Shown here piece by piece: positions 14,475 through 22,155 of a stretch of 26,808 bases of DNA; position 1 is the first letter of the stretch; every line of letters begins with the position of its first letter. Both the position numbers and the translations under genes were made by a program. This stretch comes from Firmicutes bacterium UBA1393. Lineage in GTDB: Bacteria > Bacillota > DTU025. The stretch is from the NCBI GenBank assembly GCA_002305255.1, contig DBQN01000083.1:1677-28484 (forward strand), read 5' to 3'. Below the pieces are notes generated by a model, which saw only the letters and a list, made by a program, of their open reading frames with translations, made no database searches and was not told the DNA's origin.

Positions 14475-15596
14475 TTAGTTATTATACCAGACCGCCCGCG
14501 TTTCCTTCAGATAATCGTCAAACCGCCCATCGATGATACTCGCGCGCATCTCCTCCATCATCTTGACGAGGTAGCGCAGGTTGTGTATGGACGTGAGCCT
14601 GATCCCCAGAACCTCACCGGCTTTGATGAGGTGTCGGATGTAGGCCCTGGTGAAGTGGGTACACGCGTAACAGTCGCATCCCGGATCGAGCGGACGCATG
14701 TCTTCCGCGAAGGCGGCGTCGCGCACGATGATCCGCCCCTGCCGCGTGAACACAGTGCCATTCCGGGCGATCCTCGTGGGCAGCACACAGTCGAACATGT
14801 CGATCCCTCTGGCCACCCCTTCGAGCAGCGCGTCGGGAGAGCCTACTCCCATCAGGTAACGAGGCTTGTCAGGGGGTAGCACCGGCAGTGTGATGTCGAG
14901 CATCTCGTACATCAGAGGCTTCGGCTCGCCCACCGACAGGCCGCCGATGCCGAAACCCGGAAAACCGAGGGACGCAAGGTCCCTTGCAGATGCCTTGCGT
15001 AGATCCGCATACATCGACCCCTGCACAATCCCGAAAAGTGACTGGTCAGCTCGGTTATGAGCGGCAAGGCACCTCTCAGCCCACCTCGTGGTCATGTCGG
15101 CCGACGCCTTCGCATACTCCCACGTCGACGGATACGGCGCGCACTCGTCGAAGCACATGGCGATATCGGCACCCAGGGCCATTTCAACCTCCATCACGCT
15201 TTCAGGGGTGAACATGTGCTTCGAGCCGTCGATGTGGGATCTGAACTCCACGCCCTGCTCTGTGATGCGCCTTAGCGGCCCTAGCGAGAACACCTGAAAA
15301 CCACCGCTGTCAGTGAGAATGGCGCCGTCCCAGCCCATGAACGCGTGCAAGCCCCCGGCCCGCTCGATCAGCTCGTGCCCGGGGCGAAGATACAGATGGT
15401 ATGTGTTGCTTAGGATGATGCCTGCCCCAATGGCATGGAGCTCATCGGGAGACAGAGTCTTCACCGTGGCCTGGGTTCCCACTGGCATGAAGACCGGTGT
15501 CGCCACAGGACCATGCGGCGTATGTAGCACTCCCGCCCTGGTAAGTCCGTTGGATGCGGTCTTGATTATCTCGAGACTGACGGCTGCGATATGCAT
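14475..15596 (-). CDS. tgt: tRNA-guanine transglycosylase (queuine/preQ1)
   Basis: 373 aa, standard for the bacterial enzyme, which swaps guanine-34 of GUN-anticodon tRNAs for the queuosine precursor preQ1. Catalytic D96 lies in ILTDSGGFQVFSL and the nucleophile D269 in MFDCVLPTRIARNG. Zinc ligands are C307, C309, C312 and H338. The VGEPKPLMYEML and LMGVGSPDALLEGV segments are conserved. The start is ATG 15596, 10 nt after the queA stop; a frame extension to 15626 overlaps queA. AAGAGGTG lies very close to the ATG, so the exact start could be the GTG one codon earlier. It forms the last two steps shown here of queuosine synthesis together with queA. Confidence 0.95.
   Translation of the reverse strand: MHIAAVSLEIIKTASNGLTRAGVLHTPHGPVATPVFMPVGTQATVKTLSPDELHAIGAGIILSNTYHLYLRPGHELIERAGGLHAFMGWDGAILTDSGGFQVFSLGPLRRITEQGVEFRSHIDGSKHMFTPESVMEVEMALGADIAMCFDECAPYPSTWEYAKASADMTTRWAERCLAAHNRADQSLFGIVQGSMYADLRKASARDLASLGFPGFGIGGLSVGEPKPLMYEMLDITLPVLPPDKPRYLMGVGSPDALLEGVARGIDMFDCVLPTRIARNGTVFTRQGRIIVRDAAFAEDMRPLDPGCDCYACTHFTRAYIRHLIKAGEVLGIRLTSIHNLRYLVKMMEEMRASIIDGRFDDYLKETRAVWYNN
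14481..14489 (-). promoter_or_regulatory. Extended -10 promoter for yajC inside the end of tgt
   Basis: On the minus strand TGGTATAAT: a perfect TATAAT with the TGn extension, encoding the W-Y-N end of tgt. The best -35 candidate (CTGAAG, 18 nt upstream) is poor, which an extended -10 can offset. Expected start near 14474, about 37 nt before ATG 14437. Confidence 0.45.
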
Positions 15597-15606
15597 CACC
15601 TCTTGC

Positions 15607-16641
15607 TCAAAGTATGAGCATGGCATCGCCGAAGGAGAAGAACCTGTATCGCTGGTTCACCGCCTCGCGGTAGGCCTCGAGCACGCGCTCGCGGCCGGCA
15701 AAGGCCGATACCATCATTATCAGCGTTGACTTCGGAAGATGGAAGTTGGTCACCATCACGTCGGTGGCCTTGAACCGATATCCCGGGGTAATGAAAATGC
15801 TGGTGCTACCCTCTTTCGCCTCCACCAGGCCATCATCGGTCGACGCGCTCTCCAGAGTGCGCACCGTAGTCGTTCCCACCGCCACCACCCTGCCGCCCGC
15901 GGCCCGGGCCGAGTTGATGGCGTCGGCCGCCTCGCGCGACACGTGGTAAGTCTCCGCATGCATCTCGTGGTCCTCGATGTTCTCAGTCTTCACCGGCCGG
16001 AAAGTGCCGAGGCCCACATGGAGCGTCACCCTGACGATTCGCACGCCCATCTGCCCGACCTCGCCGAGAAGCTGCGGGGTGAAGTGAAGGCCTGCCGTGG
16101 GGGCAGCGGCCGATCCGCGATGAGCGGCGTACACAGTCTGGTAGCGCTCGGGGTCGGCAAGACCCGCCTTTATGTAGTGCGGCACTGGCATCTTACCGAT
16201 GGCGTCGACGACCCTGTCGAAGCCCTCGGGGGCATCAAAGGCTATGGTTCTTCCGCCGAAGTCGGTCTTTGCCACTACCTTGCCCCTCATGCGGCCGCCG
16301 CCGAAACTCAATTCCATCCCCACCGGGGCGCGCCTGCCCGGTCGCGCCAGGCACTCCCAGGCGTTCTCACTCTTCGCCCCCGCGGCCGGGTTGAGCAGCA
16401 GGATCTCCACTTTTCCGCCGGTTGGTCTCTCGGCCCATAGCCGAGCTGCGATCACCCTCGTGTCGTTCTGCACCAGCACATCGCCGGGCCTGAGGTAGCT
16501 CAGAAGGTCCGGGAAGTGCCTGTGCTCGATGGTAGATGTTGCCCGGTTGAGCACCATCAGGCGCGATGCGTCGCGCCGCTCAAGAGGCGTCTGAGCAATG
16601 AGCTCTTCGGGAAGACAATAATCGAACTCGTCAACTCGCAT
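15607..16641 (-). CDS. queA: S-adenosylmethionine:tRNA ribosyltransferase-isomerase
   Basis: 344 aa, full length. QueA transfers the ribosyl part of SAM to preQ1 in tRNA, giving epoxyqueuosine. Visible: the N-terminal DEFDYCLPEELIAQTPLERRDASRLMVL, HYIKAGLADPERYQTVYA, the SAAAPTAGLHFT motif, the VTLHVGLGTFRPV motif and the C-terminal TDVMVTNFHLPKSTLIMMVSAFAG, all family signatures. Its start ATG 16641 follows the era stop by 11 nt; only a weak AGAG-type ribosome binding site is visible, so it may depend on coupling to era. Its stop lies 10 nt before tgt. Confidence 0.96.
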   Translation of the reverse strand: MRVDEFDYCLPEELIAQTPLERRDASRLMVLNRATSTIEHRHFPDLLSYLRPGDVLVQNDTRVIAARLWAERPTGGKVEILLLNPAAGAKSENAWECLARPGRRAPVGMELSFGGGRMRGKVVAKTDFGGRTIAFDAPEGFDRVVDAIGKMPVPHYIKAGLADPERYQTVYAAHRGSAAAPTAGLHFTPQLLGEVGQMGVRIVRVTLHVGLGTFRPVKTENIEDHEMHAETYHVSREAADAINSARAAGGRVVAVGTTTVRTLESASTDDGLVEAKEGSTSIFITPGYRFKATDVMVTNFHLPKSTLIMMVSAFAGRERVLEAYREAVNQRYRFFSFGDAMLIL

Positions 16642-16652
16642 GGAAGGACACT

Positions 16653-17537
16653 CTACTCTCGGTAGCCCAGTCTGTTCAGCATCGAATCGTCATCCCGCCA
16701 CCGCGGCCTGACCTTCACCCATAGCTGCAGGTTGACTTGTGAGCCCAACAGGCGCTGGATCTCCTCTCTGGCCGATGTGCCCACGTCGCGCAGCACCCGA
16801 CCTCCTGCCCCGATCACAATGCCCTTCTGCGAGTCACGCTCCACAATGATGGACGCGTCGATATCAACGATCTCCCTGTCTTCACGCTCGCGCATGCTCT
16901 CAACCACGACGGCCAGCGAATGCGGAACCTCGTCTCGGGTGGCCTCTATCAGCTTCTCGCGCACGATCTCGCCGACGATGAACTCCTCGGGCCTGTCTAC
17001 CACTACATCAGGAGGATAATACATCGGGCCCTCAGGCATCATCGCTGCGATGTCGCTGAGGAGCTGACGCACGTTGTCGCCGCGCCGCGCCGACACGAAT
17101 CTGTTGTCAGCAAAGGGATAGAGCGCCTGTAACTCGCTGGTGATGGCCGCGAGGCCATCGTGGCCGACGGCGTCCACCTTGTTGATGACGAGCCACACGG
17201 GGCAGGCTGCTCCCTGCAGCATCTCGGCGACGGCGCGATCAGATGTCAGCACCGGGCTGGCGGCGTCAGCGATGAAGAGGATGAGGTCCATCTCTTCCAC
17301 CGCGGCGCGTGCGGCCTGAACCAGCCGCGCACCCAGACCATGCCTGGGCTTGTGCACGCCCGGTGTGTCCACGAACACGATCTGCACGTTCGGCATGTTC
17401 GCGATGGCACTGATCCGGTTGCGGGTGGTTTGAGGCCTGTCCGACACGATGGACACCTTTGACCCCACCAGCGCGTTGAGGAGCGTCGACTTGCCCACAT
17501 TGGGCTTTCCCACAATAGATACGAATCCTGACTTCAA
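16653..17537 (-). CDS. era: GTPase Era (30S ribosome maturation)
   Basis: 294 aa, normal length. G1 GKPNVGKS (10-17), G3 DTPG, G4 NKVD and the switch region RPQTTRNRI are intact, followed by the type II KH domain with GIVIGAGGR and LWVKVRPRWRDD. Era binds the 3' end of 16S rRNA and links ribosome assembly to growth; alarmones made by Rel inhibit Era in several Bacillota. TTG 17537 begins one base after the cdd stop codon with GGAGG 12 nt upstream, so translation is likely coupled to cdd. recO, which often follows era in this phylum, is not here; queA follows instead. Confidence 0.96.
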   Translation of the reverse strand: MKSGFVSIVGKPNVGKSTLLNALVGSKVSIVSDRPQTTRNRISAIANMPNVQIVFVDTPGVHKPRHGLGARLVQAARAAVEEMDLILFIADAASPVLTSDRAVAEMLQGAACPVWLVINKVDAVGHDGLAAITSELQALYPFADNRFVSARRGDNVRQLLSDIAAMMPEGPMYYPPDVVVDRPEEFIVGEIVREKLIEATRDEVPHSLAVVVESMREREDREIVDIDASIIVERDSQKGIVIGAGGRVLRDVGTSAREEIQRLLGSQVNLQLWVKVRPRWRDDDSMLNRLGYRE

Positions 17538-17538
17538 G

Positions 17539-17964
17539 CTATTTCAGATCCTCCGGTGTGAACGCCGCTGGCAGAAGCTCTGCCACGGTCATCGTCATCG
17601 ACTTGCCGCTTGTCCCGACCATCGTAACGGGCATGGAAAGGCCAAACTCAGCCATGAACTGCCTGCATATGCCGCAAGGGCTGGTGGGCTCGGCGTTCTC
17701 GGCCACCACCACCAGGTGTTCGAACTCGCGCTCGCCCTCGGATATCGCCTTGGTGAGTGCAACGCGCTCTGCACATATTGTGCCCCCGTAGGACGCATTC
17801 TCAATGTTGCAGCCCGCAAAGACTCGTCCACTTGAACACATCACCGCAGCGCCCACGCGGAACCTCGAGTACGGAACGTACGCGTTCCGGCTGGCTCTCC
17901 AGGCGGCCTCCGTCAGCGACCCCAGCATGCCCTGGCCGCCCTGCTCTTCCCGCTCTTCGTGCAT
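17539..17964 (-). CDS. cdd: Cytidine deaminase
   Basis: 141 aa. Deaminates cytidine and deoxycytidine in pyrimidine salvage. Zinc ligands C64, C97 and C100 and the catalytic E66 are in GTICAERVAL and SPCGICRQF; NAYVPYSRFRVGAA and GCNIENASYG are family signatures. It is the small homotetrameric type. ATG 17964 is chosen because GGAGGG lies 6 nt upstream and it begins two bases after the stop of the DUF3048 gene. The long frame extension to 18096 overlaps that gene. cdd-era is a common Bacillota pair. Confidence 0.95.
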   Translation of the reverse strand: MHEEREEQGGQGMLGSLTEAAWRASRNAYVPYSRFRVGAAVMCSSGRVFAGCNIENASYGGTICAERVALTKAISEGEREFEHLVVVAENAEPTSPCGICRQFMAEFGLSMPVTMVGTSGKSMTMTVAELLPAAFTPEDLK

Positions 17965-17966
17965 CG

Positions 17967-19091
17967 TCAACCCTCCACAACGTTGAGGCGAGTGGCTTGA
18001 TCCACAACATGTACCCATGTTCTGCCAGGGCACAGCGGCACACTGCTGCCGTCCTCGGTCACGACTCTCAGAGGCTGCCCTGCAGCCCGCTCCCATCTGG
18101 CCTCTGTTATGCCACCCCTCGACAGCACCACTGCCTTGCCGGATCCCTCGAGCTCCACAGCGAGACGCCCTTCGTCATCCAGCACCCGGGTTCTCGCGAA
18201 CACAACGATCACGTTTTCGGCAGTCAGCCTGTGCTCTCCGGATCGATCCACATCGGGCTTGCCGTTTATCGAGCGAAGGTAGGCGCCTGATTCCGCCGAG
18301 TATGCCCAGCTCACGGTGTAGTTCACGCCCATGCGCGCCGATATGCCCTGCGCCAGGCGCGTAAGGTTGGCACTGTCGGTGCCATCGACGCCACTGCCTG
18401 CGCCGATGCTGGTGCCCCCAGGGCCAGTGACACCAACACCGGTGACAATAGCAGCCACCGTGTCATAGGCAAACCCGGTACGCCCGCTATCGGTGGCGAA
18501 GCCCGCGCCTGTGATGCGCTTCATGAGAGCATCCGGTGAGGCGTAGAGATTGTGGGGGGCGCGCCGAGCCGAATCGCGGAAGAACCCGGCCGGTCTGACA
18601 AGTTCATTGACAGCCGGGTAGTTCATCTGCTTGATCATGGCCAGCGCGGCCGGACTGCCTCCACAGAAAGCTACCGGCACCCCATGGGCTTCCGCGAGGT
18701 CAATGATATAAGGCCTGATACTCCTGACAGGCCCCACCGGCACCCTGGGGACGATCGAGAACAGTGCGAGAAGCCTCGTGATGCCTCCCTCAGCCGGCAC
18801 CTCATATACCAGGGCTGCGTCCTCCACGCCGCTTACAGGACGCGCGGCAGGTGAGTTCTCCACTACTATGCCAATGTAGACCGGCTCCTCATCGTCTGCC
18901 ACCGGCATTCCTGTGAAGGTATCGAGCCTCACAACCTGCACCTGTTCGATGTGGCTCTCGATGGCGGATGGGGGCCCCGCCAGGGGTACCTCCTCGACGA
19001 GGTTGCTCCGGAACTTCGTCACACACAGGCTCAAACCGACCGCCACCATGGCCAGTGTCACCAGCCAAAGCACTAGTGTTCTGCGCGTCAT
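17967..19091 (-). CDS. DUF3048 domain protein (YerB-like), membrane-anchored
   Basis: 374 aa. One N-terminal hydrophobic segment (about 7-24) precedes an extracytoplasmic region; it contains a Cys (residue 23), but not in a clear lipobox. DUF3048 signatures: PVYIGIVVENSPAARPVSGVEDAALVYEVPAEGGITRLLALF, VGPVRSIRPYIIDLAEAHG, FFRDSARRAPHNLYAS, and the C-terminal domain with ENVIVVFAR, SGKAVVLSRGG and GRTWVHVV. A Gly/Ser/Thr-rich insert near residue 225 is unusual. The role of this family is not established. ATG 19091 overlaps the stop of the upstream DUF881 gene (ATGA), and its own stop is two bases from cdd. Confidence 0.9.
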   Translation of the reverse strand: MTRRTLVLWLVTLAMVAVGLSLCVTKFRSNLVEEVPLAGPPSAIESHIEQVQVVRLDTFTGMPVADDEEPVYIGIVVENSPAARPVSGVEDAALVYEVPAEGGITRLLALFSIVPRVPVGPVRSIRPYIIDLAEAHGVPVAFCGGSPAALAMIKQMNYPAVNELVRPAGFFRDSARRAPHNLYASPDALMKRITGAGFATDSGRTGFAYDTVAAIVTGVGVTGPGGTSIGAGSGVDGTDSANLTRLAQGISARMGVNYTVSWAYSAESGAYLRSINGKPDVDRSGEHRLTAENVIVVFARTRVLDDEGRLAVELEGSGKAVVLSRGGITEARWERAAGQPLRVVTEDGSSVPLCPGRTWVHVVDQATRLNVVEG

Positions 19092-20197
19092 TGCACCACC
19101 CTTATGAACGCGTCGAGGCGCAGCAGCGCCTCGCGGCGGAACTCAAGTATCTTGCCCGAACGCGCGAACCTGTCGGCCAGTGGTTCCAGCGCCTTCAGAA
19201 GAGCGTCCTGTTCGCCAATGATGAGAATCTTCACCGGGTTCACCGCCACAGGCCTCTGATTAACAAGAACCACCGGGCCTATACACCGCACAGAGCTGGT
19301 GGCCACGATCCTCTCGCCGCCTACCTGGGCTCCCGTGGCCCCCGCGGCGAAAGCAGCATTCAGCACGTCCTCGACGTCTCTCTCATGCACGATTTCCTGG
19401 AAGGACCAGGCCTGCGGCGCGTCATAGGCGGTGACCACGAGGCCCTCACCCTCCATCTCAGTTAGACCGGCCTCCGCCATCGCGTGGATGACATCAGCCC
19501 GCAGCTGCGCTATCTCGGTTGACAATGCCGCAGCCTGCACAGCGGGTTCCCCTGGTTCGAAGGACACACTGCCCGCCGTGATGATCAGTTCAAAGGCCTC
19601 AGTCGCCCTGGCAATCACGGGGTCGTTCTCGATGGCGCTGAGCGTGGCCCTGGCAAGCGCATTCTGGCGGTCTTGGACCGTCGATGAAGTGCCATGCGGC
19701 GTGACCAGAACATACGCCGACGAGTCACGCGAGTAGGCCTTCACGCGTGGATCGGCTTCAACCAGTTCGTGCAGGCGTGCTTCGGCCCGACGCGACCTAT
19801 CAGCGTCGGCTAGTCCGGAAAGCTCCACAACAGCAGAGGCATACTGCCTTCCCACATCATCGACGGTGCGCGCGGCACGTAGCGCTTCCTGCCAGTCAAG
19901 CCCTGCCAGGGCAGCTTCTGAGTCATCGTCCCCCTGGCCTTCCACGGCCAGGCCACTCAAGTAGGCCAGTGCACCGCTTCGGGCGAGGTCGACAGGGCGC
20001 ATCTCTCCCGGAAGGGATATGAGGCCAACATGCCGTCCTATGACTATGGCGTCGAAGAGCAGCACAATAGCGGCCAGAAGCAGCAGGGCAAGCCAGTTCA
20101 GCTCGCCCATCCTGACCGTTGTGCGTTTGACTCTGACTCGGCGGCGGCTCAGAGGAATGCTAGTTCCCTCTGTAGGCCGATACACTAAGAGATTCAA
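19088..20197 (-). CDS. DUF881 family membrane protein, second of a tandem pair
   Basis: Up to 369 aa. One transmembrane segment (about 34-52) is followed by an extracytoplasmic region with VGLISLPGEM, a roughly 150-residue insert, a short helical register segment (TEIAQLRADVIHAMAEAGL) and the C-terminal DUF881 domain (GEGLVVTAYDAPQ, VLNAAFAAGATGAQVGGERIVATSSVRCIGPVVLVNQRPVAVNPVKI). Related to its upstream neighbour along its length. The start is uncertain: TTG 20197 overlaps the neighbour by 38 nt; CTG or ATT near 20150 would use an AGAGGG site; ATG 20110 would leave almost no residues before the membrane segment. DUF881 proteins (YlxW/YlxX type) are linked to division or sporulation loci by neighbourhood only. 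Confidence 0.85.
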   Translation of the reverse strand: MNLLVYRPTEGTSIPLSRRRVRVKRTTVRMGELNWLALLLLAAIVLLFDAIVIGRHVGLISLPGEMRPVDLARSGALAYLSGLAVEGQGDDDSEAALAGLDWQEALRAARTVDDVGRQYASAVVELSGLADADRSRRAEARLHELVEADPRVKAYSRDSSAYVLVTPHGTSSTVQDRQNALARATLSAIENDPVIARATEAFELIITAGSVSFEPGEPAVQAAALSTEIAQLRADVIHAMAEAGLTEMEGEGLVVTAYDAPQAWSFQEIVHERDVEDVLNAAFAAGATGAQVGGERIVATSSVRCIGPVVLVNQRPVAVNPVKILIIGEQDALLKALEPLADRFARSGKILEFRREALLRLDAFIRVVQ

Positions 20198-21236
20198 ACC
20201 GCTCGACTTCCATTCGGATCCCCCATCGCTTGAGGGAGTTGCTTATCAGGTCGAGGCTGCTGTCGAGCACCTCGGGGTCGCCGATGGCCTTGATAACCAC
20301 CGGGTTCAAAGGTATTGGCCGCTGATCGACCAGCACCTGCGAGCCCGCCGATCTCACCGACGACGTGGCCACCAGGCGCTGCCCGCCGACTTCTATGGCT
20401 TGCGCGCCTGCGGCGAACAGTTCGTTTACGATGTCGCGAATGTCATTCTCCTGCACTACCTCTTCGCCTGTGAACCCGTCCTCGGCGTCGAACATCGACA
20501 CGACTATTCCCCTGCCCGTCATGGCAGACCGGCCCGACCATCTTCTGATCTCGTCGAGAGAGAGGCGCAACGAGTCCACCTCGTCTCTGAGTATCCTCAC
20601 GCGGTCTTGCATGGTTCGGGCAGTGATCACATTGGCCTTGCCAGCCGCCACCTCAACGTCGATGGAGTTCACCATAGACTGCACCACCGGGCTCTTCTGA
20701 ATAGCGTCTATGGTCGCGAGCGAGAGAACACGTCCGGGGTCTTCGACGATGACTCGCCGGTCTTGCCCCATTGACACAGTCACCACCGCCTGGCCTGTGA
20801 CGGCTGTGATGCCCGGATCGGCATTGATGAGGCCCAGCACTGCCTCTCGCACCCGGTTCTCCTGCTCCCTCTCAAGCACTCCTGCGGTAGCCCTTCCGTA
20901 GTAGCCGATGGCATTTGCTATGGCCTGAGCATCGCCTGACTTGGATATCTCGAACTTGAACTTCGCCAGAGCCTCGCGGACTGCCGTGTTCTTGTCGACA
21001 CCCAGCTTGACAGCTTGCGCCTCATAGTAGTCGGCCAGCGCTGAGGCTCCGGCCTTGAGCAGCTCTGTGTCAGATACCTCTCCGGGGAAGCTGATTAGCT
21101 CGGCCGATCTTGCCAACACGATTATGTTCACGAGGAGCAACAGAATTATGATGCCGGTGAGCCAGTGCCTGCCCGTAGGCGACTGCCTCTTCAATGCCGG
21201 CTTGGCCTTGACCTTTGTAGCCACAGATGCATTCAC
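20160..21236 (-). CDS. DUF881 family membrane protein, first of a tandem pair
   Basis: 358 aa. A basic N-terminus precedes one transmembrane segment (about 25-43), then ELISFPGEVSDTELL, an extra ~150-residue region, a coiled-coil-like stretch (VRILRDEVDSLRLSLDEIRRW) and the DUF881 domain (GRGIVVSMFDAEDG, DIRDIVNELFAAGAQAIEVGGQRLVATSSVR, VLVDQRPIPLNPVVIKAIG). GTG 21236 overlaps the dgkA stop as GTGA. Compared with common ~240-aa DUF881 proteins it is longer, the addition lying between the membrane segment and the coiled coil; its paralogue shares that addition. Function unknown; surface or envelope location is inferred from topology. Confidence 0.9.
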   Translation of the reverse strand: MNASVATKVKAKPALKRQSPTGRHWLTGIIILLLLVNIIVLARSAELISFPGEVSDTELLKAGASALADYYEAQAVKLGVDKNTAVREALAKFKFEISKSGDAQAIANAIGYYGRATAGVLEREQENRVREAVLGLINADPGITAVTGQAVVTVSMGQDRRVIVEDPGRVLSLATIDAIQKSPVVQSMVNSIDVEVAAGKANVITARTMQDRVRILRDEVDSLRLSLDEIRRWSGRSAMTGRGIVVSMFDAEDGFTGEEVVQENDIRDIVNELFAAGAQAIEVGGQRLVATSSVRSAGSQVLVDQRPIPLNPVVIKAIGDPEVLDSSLDLISNSLKRWGIRMEVERFESLSVSAYRGN

Positions 21237-21610
21237 CTGCTTCCGTTCCCGATCAACCGCAGAAGATGGGGCCCAAGAACGACTATTCCGACTATCGCGG
21301 CACCGATGGAGGCCACCAGCACGGCGGCGGCCGCGATGTTCTTCACCCTGGCGGCCAGGGGGTGGTAGCCGGGCGTAAACAGATCGACACAGTGTTCAAT
21401 GGCGGTGTTGATCATCTCTGCTGCTATCACGCCGGCGGCCGCGAGTACCAACGCCGCCGCCTCCACCGCTTCAAGGCGAAGTGCCACCGCAAGCACACCC
21501 ACGGCTACCGCTATTCCGGCATGGATTCTCAGGTTCCTCTCGCTCGCGAGGGCCTGTGCCACGCCCGTGCACGCATACGAAAAGCTTTCGGCCAGGTTAC
21601 GGGCTTTCAC
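21233..21610 (-). CDS. dgkA: Diacylglycerol/undecaprenol kinase family membrane protein
   Basis: 125 aa, with three hydrophobic segments, the size and layout of prokaryotic DgkA. Signatures: SERNLRIH (conserved Glu), EMINTAIEHCVDL (the E-x-N-T-A-I-E active-site stretch), YHPLAARVKNIAAAAVLVA. In Bacillota such proteins phosphorylate undecaprenol or diacylglycerol for lipid-carrier recycling. The usual K-D at the last motif reads K-N here. GTG 21610 has AGGGGG 6-7 nt upstream, 11 nt after ybeY. The ybeY-dgkA order is typical of Bacillota. Confidence 0.92.
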   Translation of the reverse strand: MKARNLAESFSYACTGVAQALASERNLRIHAGIAVAVGVLAVALRLEAVEAAALVLAAAGVIAAEMINTAIEHCVDLFTPGYHPLAARVKNIAAAAVLVASIGAAIVGIVVLGPHLLRLIGNGSR

Positions 21611-21621
21611 GGCGTATCCCC

Positions 21622-22155
21622 CTATCTGGCCAGGCCGAGGGCTGTCATGACCATCTCTTCCACCCTCCGCATGTGGTCGCGGTCTTCAGGCGTTTCGTGG
21701 TCATATCCCACAAGATGAAGGGCACCGTGCACGGCCAGATAGCACGCCTCTCTGGTGAGCGAGTGACCGTACTCGGCAGCCTGCTCCACCGCCCTGGGCA
21801 TGGAGATGACTATGTCGCCGAGTATGTCGACCTGGTCGCATGTTCCCATATCCCCGGGCAAGTCGAGGTTGGGCACCTCGGGCAGCTCCACAATGTCGCC
21901 TTCGACGGGATCGTACACTGAGAAGTCCTCCGGATCACACATCGGGAACGACAGCACATCTGTAGAACAGTTCATCCCGCGGTACTCGGAGTTGAGGTCA
22001 GCGATTTCTTCGTCGCCCACCAGGCTTACGTCCACCTCGTAGCAGTCATCGTGCATGGTCATCTTCATGACCATTGTCACGGCCTGGCAGATCAGCTTCG
22101 TCAGCTCCTCGTTGACCAATACCTTGTTCTGTCGGTTGATTATCTCCACCGGCAT
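21622..22155 (-). CDS. ybeY: Endoribonuclease/rRNA maturation factor YbeY
   Basis: 177 aa. Zinc motif HGALHLVGYDH (H143, H147, H153) is complete, with the preceding NSEYRGMNCSTDVLSFP block. YbeY takes part in 16S rRNA 3'-end processing and ribosome quality control. An acidic insert of about 20 residues (DIVELPEVPNLDLPGDMGTC region) precedes the conserved LGDIVIS strand. The start is ATG 22155: AAGGAG is 9 nt upstream, while the ATG three codons earlier touches that site. The first 110 nt overlap the 3' end of pgpH in another frame, an unusually long overlap. Confidence 0.93.
   Translation of the reverse strand: MPVEIINRQNKVLVNEELTKLICQAVTMVMKMTMHDDCYEVDVSLVGDEEIADLNSEYRGMNCSTDVLSFPMCDPEDFSVYDPVEGDIVELPEVPNLDLPGDMGTCDQVDILGDIVISMPRAVEQAAEYGHSLTREACYLAVHGALHLVGYDHETPEDRDHMRRVEEMVMTALGLAR

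Noticed and set aside
19088..21236. Assembly duplication explaining the two DUF881 genes
   Set aside because: The two proteins are clearly diverged along their length, so this is an old gene duplication, not a duplicated contig segment.
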